Positions 53,533 through 59,943 of a DNA stretch of 59,943 bases are shown here, piece by piece. This DNA comes from Fontibacillus panacisegetis (lineage in GTDB: Bacteria; Bacillota; Bacilli; Paenibacillales; Paenibacillaceae): positions 1 through 59,943 of the forward strand of contig NZ_FNBG01000030.1 in assembly GCF_900102215.1 (NCBI RefSeq), read 5' to 3'. The notes beneath the pieces were generated by a model, which saw nothing but the letters and a program-made list of their open reading frames with translations, was not told the DNA's origin and did not search any database. How positions within the stretch are numbered: position 1 is the stretch's first letter; the number at the start of each line of letters is the position of its first letter. Made by a program: the position numbers and the translations under genes.

Positions 53533-54819
53533 CTATTGGGTGACAGGAATTAGCATTTCCCGGTCACCCATATATTTTCTAAGCGCCTTGGGAACGTAAA
53601 TAGAACCATCTTCACGTTGATGATTTTCCAACAAAGGAATTAATATTCTAGGTGAAGCTGCTGCAGTATTATTTAAAGTGTGACAGTACGTTGTTTTACC
53701 CTCTTCATCTCGACACCGAATATTGGACCTGCGTGCCTGAAAGCTACCTAAATTTGACGATGAATGAGTCTCCCCATAAGCCTCTCTGCCAGGCATCCAT
53801 GTCTCGATATCGTATTGCTTATATGTTTTTTGTGACATATCACCCACACATACCGCCATAACCCGATAAGGCAGCTCCAACAACCCCAGCAGTTCTTCGC
53901 TGTATTGCGTAATTTCACGATGCAGTTGATCTGATAATTCAGAATCAGGTTCACAGATCACGACCATCTCCACTTTCGAGAATTGATGTACCCGATACAG
54001 TCCACGCACATCCCTCCCTGCCGAGCCTACCTCACTTCGAAAACAGGTTGATATCGCTGCCAGCTTCAGCGGCTGTTTAACATCAACAATTTCATCTGCA
54101 AAATAGGAGACAAGAGGAACCTCAGATGTGCCGGCAAGCCACAAATTTTCCTCCTTGATCGCATAGGCTTGATCCCTGCCCGTAGGAAAATACCCCGTAT
54201 TAACCATTCGCTCTTCCTTTACGAGTAGAGGAACTTCAAAAGGGATAAATCCATGACCCATCAAAAGATCCATAGCCAGCTGCTGCACAGCTCGGTGGTA
54301 GAGATAGCCGTCCCCTTTTAAAAAGTAGCTGCGACTCCCACCAGTTTTAACTCCCCGCGGAATGTCAATCATCCCGTGTAACGTACCTAATTCCACATGA
54401 TCACGCGGCTTAAAACTCCATTGAGGCAATTCCCCCACTTGGCGAACAATAACGTTATCCGCATCCGATGTTCCTATAGGACTGTCCGAAGAAGGAACAT
54501 TAGGCATCAATAACATCAGACTGCTATACTCCTGCTGGATTGTGTCCAGCTCCTTAGATAATTTTTCAATCGCCATATTTATTTGTTTCAATTTACTGCT
54601 CATTTCAATTGCGAGCTCATCGTTTCCGTTCTGTCTTAACAAAGCAACCTGCCGGGAACCCTCGTTTCGCTGCTGCCGTAATTGTTCACTTTGATAAAGC
54701 AGCTTTCTTCTTGTATCGTCGCAATTAAGCAATTGCTCGACAGACACATCGATCCCTTTCATAGCTGCTGCTTCCTGCACCTTAGCCGCATTAGCGCGAA
54801 TCCACTGAATGTCTAACAT
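53533..54819 (-). CDS. serS: Seryl-tRNA synthetase
   Basis: This is a 428-residue class II synthetase with an N-terminal coiled-coil arm (about 30-105) and the catalytic core with motif 2 (CFRSEVGSAGRDVRGLYRVHQF) and motif 3 (NTAAASPRILIPLLE). The ATG at 54819 has AAGGAG nine bases upstream; the frame to 54852 would start inside the T-box terminator. It charges tRNA-Ser and is controlled by the T-box leader upstream. Confidence 0.95.
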   Translation of the reverse strand: MLDIQWIRANAAKVQEAAAMKGIDVSVEQLLNCDDTRRKLLYQSEQLRQQRNEGSRQVALLRQNGNDELAIEMSSKLKQINMAIEKLSKELDTIQQEYSSLMLLMPNVPSSDSPIGTSDADNVIVRQVGELPQWSFKPRDHVELGTLHGMIDIPRGVKTGGSRSYFLKGDGYLYHRAVQQLAMDLLMGHGFIPFEVPLLVKEERMVNTGYFPTGRDQAYAIKEENLWLAGTSEVPLVSYFADEIVDVKQPLKLAAISTCFRSEVGSAGRDVRGLYRVHQFSKVEMVVICEPDSELSDQLHREITQYSEELLGLLELPYRVMAVCVGDMSQKTYKQYDIETWMPGREAYGETHSSSNLGSFQARRSNIRCRDEEGKTTYCHTLNNTAAASPRILIPLLENHQREDGSIYVPKALRKYMGDREMLIPVTQ

Positions 54820-54847
54820 CGTCACCGCTCCTTTTGAGATATAAAAA

Positions 54848-55041
54848 CACAAAGAGCGCCCTCATCCTTTGGGACGAGGAGCGCTCTGCTCGCGGTGCCA
54901 CCCAACTTATTAAAGCATACATGCTTTAATCACTTGGTTCCGCGATAACGGGCGGGCCGGTTAACTTAAAGGTTTCCCTTTTGGCGAAAACGCCTCCGAG
55001 TTGGATTCTCTTCATAGGCATTTTTCGAATTTTCGATTATT
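54848..55041 (-). promoter_or_regulatory. serS: T-box leader of serS
   Basis: On the minus strand the T-box sequence GGGTGGCACCGCGAG (about 54889-54903) is preceded by a Stem III-like GCGGAACCAAGTGATTAAAG and followed by the terminator stem AGAGCGC/GCGCTCT (54848-54889). From the predicted start to the T-box there are only about 140 bases, and I cannot find the usual Stem I motifs (AGAGA, GGTTGG-type loop). Uncharged tRNA-Ser would stabilise the antiterminator. Confidence 0.85.
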
Positions 55042-55047
55042 TGTCAC

Positions 55048-55076
55048 ATTATACACAAGTCACTTTTAACAATCAA
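55048..55076 (-). promoter_or_regulatory. serS promoter
   Basis: On the minus strand TTGATT (55071-55076) and TATAAT (55048-55053) are exactly 17 bases apart. Confidence 0.6.
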
Positions 55077-55088
55077 CTCTAATTTCCT

Positions 55089-55481
55089 GATCAAAAGCTG
55101 ATTTTAGAACCAACCCATTTCAATCAGAGGTTCTAAAGTCAGCTTTTCAGCACCGAGAAGGTTGGATGAAGCTGGGGAACTGAGGAGCGGAGCATAGTGA
55201 TAGCTATGTGAGCACCGGAAGTCCCTAGCTGAGTTCAAGATTCGATGCCGAATACACTACAGCGCACAACTTCGTGATCAAAAGCTGACTTTAGAACCCT
55301 CCTCTTCAATCCGAGGTTCTAATGTCGGCTTTTCAGCACCAAGAAGATTGGATGAAGCTTGGGACTGAGGAGCGGAGCATAGTGATAGCTATGTGAGCAC
55401 CGGAAGTCCCTGGCTGAGTTCAAGATTCGATGTCGAATACACTACAGCGCACAACTTCGTGATCAAAAGCTGACTTTAGAA
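55089..55481 (+). repeat. Tandem array of repeat family S (copies B and C plus a remnant)
   Basis: Copy B (55129-55298, 170 bp) has perfect 19-bp inverted ends GGTTCTAAAGTCAGCTTTT and its complement. Copy C (55315-55481) is close to identical with small end changes. A right-end remnant precedes B (55089-55111). Spacers of 16-17 bases share TTCAATC. A near 186-bp unit has been duplicated. The central stem is GCATAG/CTATGT. It lies between serS and a small membrane gene. Confidence 0.88.
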
Positions 55482-55489
55482 GTAACCTT

Positions 55490-55828
55490 TTAAAAGCCTT
55501 GGGTTTTGCCCCAGGGTGAGTCTTGTACAGCCCACCACAACAGCAATCCCATAATTACGATAAAAATATATAACAAAGAATTAAAAAACCATCTAGTCAG
55601 CTTTAATCTTTGTGAAGGAAAAAGTTCTTTTCTGGTTGGTAAATCTTCAACCTTGATCTCTTCTTCACTTTCACTGTCACTATCACTTTCTAAAATGGGC
55701 ACAATGAGCGGCTCATCCTTCGAATCACTGTTCGTGTAAGTATCATCTGCTGGCTTGTATCGTGATCTCCGTTTTGTTGTCTTACGTTCCTGTGCATGCC
55801 GCTCCATTCTGCTTAATTGTTCGTTCAT
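55490..55828 (-). CDS. Small acidic protein with C-terminal membrane helix
   Basis: This is a 112-residue protein. The basic N-terminus (QERKTTKRRSRYK) is followed by a strongly acidic serine-rich stretch (ESDSDSESEEE, about 47-57) and one membrane helix near residue 83-102 (FFNSLLYIFIVIMGLLLWW). The family is unknown. Its start overlaps the end of the upstream CPBP protease gene by four bases, so the two are probably coupled. Confidence 0.75.
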   Translation of the reverse strand: MNEQLSRMERHAQERKTTKRRSRYKPADDTYTNSDSKDEPLIVPILESDSDSESEEEIKVEDLPTRKELFPSQRLKLTRWFFNSLLYIFIVIMGLLLWWAVQDSPWGKTQGF

Positions 55829-56418
55829 GATTCCCTCCGATATCTAATCACAATTCCTGAGACAAAATCAATTAGAAAGTGACACAAAATCGGCGCCCAA
55901 AGTGTACCTGTCAATATATAAATATAACCGAGACCATAGCTACTGATAAATACCCAACCTGTCGGAATCCAATGCTTCAAGTAACGAATATGAATGACTG
56001 CAAACAAAATACTTGTCCAATACGGTCCAATACCATGCTGAATCGCCCCGCGGAACAGCAGTTCCTCACATATTGCAACAATGATCGAGATTAATGCAAT
56101 ATGCCAAAGCGGCCTTTTTTTAAATAGCATTTCATTAATTCCGCCATCATCCATACTATCTTCAGATACAAATTTCGACAAAATCATATCGACCAGAAAC
56201 ATAATACCAGCGAGGCCCAAGCCGAAATAAATAAAGTTTACATTCTCGGGCAATTTGAATAGCAAAATAGGATTTCTTTTCTGAAAAAAAAGGATCACCA
56301 AGCCGATAAATAAAGTAAGTCCCTGAGTAATGTATAAATTGATTAACAATAAACGCTCATTTAATTGACCAGGTTCGATCTTTTCAATTTTTATGTTACC
56401 AAGCTTAAACTTTTTCAT
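55825..56418 (-). CDS. CPBP-family intramembrane metalloprotease
   Basis: This is a roughly 197-residue polytopic membrane protein with the CPBP (Abi) motifs EELLFRG (general base Glu pair) and later histidine positions in FAVIHIRYL and LCHFLIDF. The family includes prenyl-protein and bacteriocin-immunity-type proteases; the substrate is unknown. The start is uncertain: the ATG at 56418 has AAAGGACAGGG but with a long spacer, and the frame continues to 56481. Confidence 0.8.
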   Translation of the reverse strand: MKKFKLGNIKIEKIEPGQLNERLLLINLYITQGLTLFIGLVILFFQKRNPILLFKLPENVNFIYFGLGLAGIMFLVDMILSKFVSEDSMDDGGINEMLFKKRPLWHIALISIIVAICEELLFRGAIQHGIGPYWTSILFAVIHIRYLKHWIPTGWVFISSYGLGYIYILTGTLWAPILCHFLIDFVSGIVIRYRRES

Positions 56419-56528
56419 AATTTTGTCAAACCCTGTCCTTTTATAATGTTCTTTGTGGTGTAACCTGAATTTAAGTAGCAAGTTTTCAAACTCAGTGACT
56501 AATACATAGAATTAAGGAGCGCAACGGC

Positions 56529-57449
56529 ATGAATACCAAAAAATCAACTCGTTTTGAAGTATTATACGTACTAGGATTCCTGTTCACACTCATCGTCGCG
56601 TTTGGCACGTTCTTTCTAGGGTTTCGCATGGGAGTTAATCAAACTGAAGATAAGTATGTTAACTTAAAAAAATCGCTGATTGTAATGGAATCCAATGACT
56701 CTTCCTATAGTCAGCAAGATCTCGTATCCTTTTATTACGTTGTATACCAACCTTATCTTCAATTCAAGGACGATTATTTGACTCGTATTGATTCACTGGA
56801 CAATAACGGCAACAGGTGGGCAGACAATGCATCAATGAATGAAATCCGTAAATCTGCTCAGGACAAATATGATCTTATTTCATCTTACTCTGTTTCCGCC
56901 AATTCACCGCTTCTGAAACAGGCTCATAGTGATATTTTGAAAAGCTTAAAGCTGTTTGACGAAGGTATTGATCGCAATATCAGCATTATAGGCAATAAAC
57001 AAGGTGTCCAGCTGGCAAGCAGTGTTACCAGTGATGAATTTACGACAAATGCAATCAATTACGGTTTACGTGCCCAGAACAAATTCTATACGTCGATGAT
57101 GAAATGGGCGGCGAAAGATGATCAGAACATTCCGGAGGAATATACATTCAACCCTGATACCACTGTAAAGCAATGGAACAATTACTCTTTAACCTTGAAA
57201 AACAAGGCGATTGCGGACATCATGCTTGGCAGCAATCTATATGTATCTTATATGCCCCAAGACTTGACTGCAAAAATCGATCAGATGATTAGCAGCGGCA
57301 AAGCTACAGCATTAAATTTAAATTCTGTATCTTCCATTGTGAAAGTTGTCACAGAAACCGGAGCTGTACAGGGTAATGATTTTATAAAATGGAAACCGAC
57401 ATATTACGCTAGTGAATCACTGCCTGCACTCCCGTTTTTCACGGAATAA
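56529..57449 (+). CDS. Membrane-anchored exported protein of unknown function
   Basis: This is a 306-residue protein with one N-terminal membrane helix (about 12-34) and a hydrophilic, mostly helical outside part without cysteines. No family was recognised. AAGGAG lies nine bases before the ATG. It is divergent from the CPBP gene and lies upstream of the serA leader. Confidence 0.8.
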   Translation: MNTKKSTRFEVLYVLGFLFTLIVAFGTFFLGFRMGVNQTEDKYVNLKKSLIVMESNDSSYSQQDLVSFYYVVYQPYLQFKDDYLTRIDSLDNNGNRWADNASMNEIRKSAQDKYDLISSYSVSANSPLLKQAHSDILKSLKLFDEGIDRNISIIGNKQGVQLASSVTSDEFTTNAINYGLRAQNKFYTSMMKWAAKDDQNIPEEYTFNPDTTVKQWNNYSLTLKNKAIADIMLGSNLYVSYMPQDLTAKIDQMISSGKATALNLNSVSSIVKVVTETGAVQGNDFIKWKPTYYASESLPALPFFTE

Positions 57450-57540
57450 CTCGATTTTTGGCAACAATAAAATCATAACCAAAAAGAGTATCATATTCAA
57501 GACCACGGCCCTCGACACATTTTTGTTGAACGCAATGCTA

Positions 57541-57569
57541 TTGACACCTCTCACAGGGCATGATACATT
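57541..57569 (+). promoter_or_regulatory. serA promoter
   Basis: A consensus TTGACA (57541-57546) is 17 bases from TACATT (57564-57569), which has an upstream TG (extended -10). Confidence 0.65.
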
Positions 57570-57599
57570 ATGGAAAAATTGAATTTGCAAAAAACGTTG

Positions 57600-57852
57600 A
57601 AGGAAAAAAGTCGTCTAGAAACTTTCAGAGAGCCGGTGGTGCTGAAAACCGGTAGTGGATAGATTGCTTTAGCGATCCTGAGTCATTGTGTTGAAATTTG
57701 AGTAGACACAGTCGGATGAATACCGTTATACATTCTGTCATTATGACAATGAGGTTGCTTCTGCGAAGAAGTAACGAATTAGGGTGGTACCACGAGCTAA
57801 ACTCTCGTCCCTTACTACAGTAGTAGTATGCGGATTGAGGGTTTTTTTATTG
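57600..57852 (+). promoter_or_regulatory. serA: T-box leader of serA
   Basis: Stem I landmarks AGAGAGCCGGTGGTGCTGAA with its closing ACCGG (about 57628-57654) and GAGTAGAC are followed by the T-box AGGGTGGTACCACGAG (57781-57796) and a terminator ending in GAGGGTTTTTTT. The gene downstream suggests tRNA-Ser as effector. I could not assign the specifier codon; GAA is followed by ATTTGAG, which contains no standard serine triplet in the expected place. Confidence 0.88.
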
Positions 57853-57926
57853 CGCATCTTTCCGCAGTAAACCGTGGCTTTCTTTATCGTTATCCTTTGA
57901 CACAGTATAACGGCAATGCAATGCAG

Positions 57927-58054
57927 TAAGCTCATGCTTTCGAAGTAGTTTTGTACGATCTCTACTCAGGAAGCATTGCTATACAAAACTTAAGCTCATG
58001 CTTTCGAAGTAGTTTTGTACGATCACTACTCTGGAAGCATTGCTATACAAAACT
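57927..58054 (+). repeat. Two tandem 64-bp units upstream of serA
   Basis: Units 57927-57990 and 57991-58054 differ at two bases only. Each can form ATGCTT/AAGCAT plus AGTAG/CTACT, with loop sequence GTTTTGTA complementary to the downstream TACAAAAC. This allows a pseudoknot or a switch between two stems. The second unit ends four bases before the serA AGGAGG. Confidence 0.85.
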
Positions 58055-58071
58055 TTTAGGAGGAAGAAATC

Positions 58072-59661
58072 ATGTTTAAAGTATTAGTATCGGACCCAAT
58101 TAGTGACATGGGGATTCAGCAACTGGTTGACGCAAGCGACATCGTAGTAGAGAAAAAGACTGGTCTTAGTGAAGATGAGCTCGTAGAAATCATTGCTGAG
58201 TACGACGGCCTGCTTGTTCGTAGCCAAACAAAAGTTACAGAAAAAATCATGGAAGCTGGTAAAAACCTTCGCGTTATCGGTCGTGCCGGCGTAGGTGTTG
58301 ACAACATCAACCTTGAAGCAGCTACAAAACGTGGGATTATCGTAATCAATGCTCCAGATGGCAATACTATTACTACATGTGAGCATGCATTCGCAATGAT
58401 GATGGCTCTTGCTCGTCATATTCCTCAAGCGTATGCTAAAACAATCCAAGGTACTTGGGATCGTAAATTCCTTGGTGTTGAGCTTCGCAACAAAACTCTT
58501 GGCGTACTCGGTATGGGTCGCATCGGTAGCGAAGTTGCTAAACGTGCCAAAGCGTTCGGTATGGAAATTCTTGGATATGACCCATTCTTGACCGAAGAAC
58601 GTGCAGAGAAAATCGGTGTTAAGGTAGCATCTGTAGATGACATTGTTCGTAACGCTGATTTCATTTCAGTGCACACTCCATTGACACCAGAAACTAAACA
58701 CATGATTTCCCGTCCTCAATTCGAGGTTATGAAAAAAGGTATGCGTATCGTTAACTGTGCTCGTGGTGGTGTTATCGACGAGATGGCTCTTGTTGAAGCA
58801 ATCGACCAAGGCATTGTTGCAGGAGCAGCGTTTGACGTATTTGAGAAGGAACCGCCTGAAGCGGATCATCCATTCCTGCACAATCCAAAAATCATCGTAA
58901 CGCCACATCTTGGCGCTTCCACAATCGAAGCTCAAGAAAACGTAGCAATTGATGTATCTGAGCAAGTATTGCACATCCTGCGCAACGAACCGTTTAAAAA
59001 TGCGGTTAACATGCCTCCTGTTGCACCAAGCGTGATGAACAAATTACAGCCTTACTTTGAGCTTGGTGAAAAAATCGGTACTTTCGCTGCTCAGCTTAAC
59101 AATCAACCTGTGAAGGAAATCCTGGTGGATTATGCTGGTGATCTTGCTGAAGTGGATACTCAGCCACTTACTCGTTACATTATTAAAGGCGTATTGTCCC
59201 GCCATTTTGGCAGTGACGTAAACATCGTAAACTCGATGCACCTTGCTAAGGTTCGTGACATCAACGTTGTAGTATCAAAAGCTTCTGCAACTAAAGGCTT
59301 TACTAATTTGGTCAGCGTTACTCTAAAAGCTCAAGATGGTACTGAGCATCGTTTTGCAGGTACATTGCTTAACGGCTATGGTGCACGCGTGGTTCAAATC
59401 GATAAATTCCCTGTCGATATTTCGCCAGAAGGTCATTTGATCTTTATTTCCCATAACGACAAACCAGGTATTATCGGTAACGTAGGTACATTGCTCGGCA
59501 AAAACGATGTTAACATCGCTGCCATGCAGGTAGGTCGCAAAGTAATCGGCGGTGAAGCGATCATGGTTCTGACTGTTGATAAAGCTGCTCCAAAAGAAGT
59601 GCTGGACGATTTGACCAAGCTTCCTGAAATTAATAAAGCTCAACAAATCATATTTGAATAA
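58072..59661 (+). CDS. serA: D-3-phosphoglycerate dehydrogenase SerA
   Basis: This is a 529-residue long-form PGDH for the first step of serine synthesis. The NAD domain has GMGRIGSEVAKRA (about 143-155); catalytic residues lie in NCARGGVIDE (Arg), Glu in FEKEPPE and HLGAST (His). An allosteric substrate-binding domain (about 315-450) and a C-terminal ACT domain (HNDKPGIIGNVG, about 455-529) follow. AGGAGG precedes the ATG. It is controlled by the T-box upstream. Confidence 0.96.
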   Translation: MFKVLVSDPISDMGIQQLVDASDIVVEKKTGLSEDELVEIIAEYDGLLVRSQTKVTEKIMEAGKNLRVIGRAGVGVDNINLEAATKRGIIVINAPDGNTITTCEHAFAMMMALARHIPQAYAKTIQGTWDRKFLGVELRNKTLGVLGMGRIGSEVAKRAKAFGMEILGYDPFLTEERAEKIGVKVASVDDIVRNADFISVHTPLTPETKHMISRPQFEVMKKGMRIVNCARGGVIDEMALVEAIDQGIVAGAAFDVFEKEPPEADHPFLHNPKIIVTPHLGASTIEAQENVAIDVSEQVLHILRNEPFKNAVNMPPVAPSVMNKLQPYFELGEKIGTFAAQLNNQPVKEILVDYAGDLAEVDTQPLTRYIIKGVLSRHFGSDVNIVNSMHLAKVRDINVVVSKASATKGFTNLVSVTLKAQDGTEHRFAGTLLNGYGARVVQIDKFPVDISPEGHLIFISHNDKPGIIGNVGTLLGKNDVNIAAMQVGRKVIGGEAIMVLTVDKAAPKEVLDDLTKLPEINKAQQIIFE

Positions 59662-59691
59662 GAGATTTAGAATAAATCCCATAAGATTACA

Positions 59692-59943
59692 AAGAAGCGT
59701 CCCTCAAAGTTATCTGAGATAACTTTGAGGGACGCTTCCCGTTTAGCAGTGGAAAGGCAAGATATCAGGAAAAGGATGCAAAAATACAGTTTTTTTAAAG
59801 TAGCCATGAAAGGATGAACAAAAGCCTGCAAAAATGCAGGAATAAGGTTCAGAATAGACTAGTTTGAAGAGAATCCTTAGAGAAAGCCTGCACATTTGCA
59901 GCAATTTAGGGCATTTAGAGGCTTTACATGATCAAAGCCTGCA
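59692..59943 (+). repeat. Repeat family R, copy 3 (cut by the window end)
   Basis: The copy begins with a perfect inverted repeat, 21 bases per arm (59695-59715 and 59717-59737, centre 59716), built on GTCCCTCAAAGTTATCT. The TGCA cores then appear in the same order as in copies 1 and 2. No T run follows the hairpin here. The element lies directly after serA and may serve as its terminator. Confidence 0.85.

Noticed and set aside
54820..54852. Extension of serS by 11 residues
   Set aside because: The extra codons lie in the T-box terminator stem and T run; the ATG at 54819 has the ribosome binding site.
57741..57935. A 64-codon minus-strand frame in the serA leader
   Set aside because: It overlaps the T-box and its terminator, which explain the sequence.

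Overview
The window looks like a chromosomal segment of an endospore-forming, low-to-moderate G+C Bacillales, most likely Paenibacillus or a close relative. The basis is gene content and order: res, spm/dac, scp, rib, spoVA, spoIIA/sigF, fur, spoIVA, der/gpsA, cmk/ypfA/ypeB and serA follow the Bacillus subtilis layout, with strong AGGAGG-type ribosome binding sites and many TTG or GTG starts. Most genes are on the minus strand. No prophage, rRNA, tRNA or CRISPR array was seen.

Regions. 0.07-1.0 kb: an HSL-type alpha/beta hydrolase. 1.2-6.9 kb: resABCDE, cytochrome c maturation plus its two-component system. 7.1-13.4 kb: rluB, spmB, spmA, dacB, ytfJ, a DUF2953 gene, scpB and scpA. 13.5-17.7 kb: ribD-ribE-ribBA-ribH behind an FMN riboswitch. 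17.8-20.1 kb: tlp, ppiB and lysA. 20.3-26.2 kb: spoVAF, spoVAB and spoVAA (spoVAC/AD/AE absent), sigF-spoIIAB-spoIIAA and dacF. 26.6-31.9 kb: pdp, punA, deoB, xerD, yqzK and fur. 32.3-37.3 kb: a small secreted protein, spoIVA, yphF, a ferredoxin, a nucleotidyltransferase and yphE. 37.8-41.3 kb: an accessory exopolysaccharide cluster. 41.4-47.7 kb: spoVIF-like, gpsA, plsY, der, ypfD, plsC and cmk. 47.8-53.5 kb: ypfB, ypfA, ypeB, a small cysteine-rich protein, prsW, mecA, an unknown and a polysaccharide deacetylase. 53.5-59.9 kb: serS and serA, each behind a T-box, with unknown membrane genes between them.

Three things stand out. First, a four-gene cluster (37808-41291) encodes a GH8-like hydrolase, a membrane protein with a degenerate GGDEF domain that keeps the RxxD c-di-GMP I-site, a 49-residue membrane protein overlapping the next gene, and a processive GT2. 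It resembles a reduced version of the B. subtilis ydaJKLMN or Listeria pss systems, without the deacetylase and BcsB-like parts. A second likely c-di-GMP receptor, the PilZ protein YpfA, lies at 48 kb. Second, two families of noncoding repeats recur. Family R is about 400 bp, has terminal inverted repeats and carries evenly spaced TGCA..TGCA cores; a diverged array with the same spacing lies between dacF and pdp. Family S is about 167-170 bp with 13- or 19-bp perfect inverted ends and a central hairpin whose stem shows compensatory changes. Third, the serA leader has a T-box followed by two tandem 64-bp units that can fold as a hairpin or pseudoknot directly upstream of the ribosome binding site.

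Coordinates of start codons were adjusted where a ribosome binding site pointed to a different start from the longest frame. Functions rest on motif and family recognition by eye; no database search was run.
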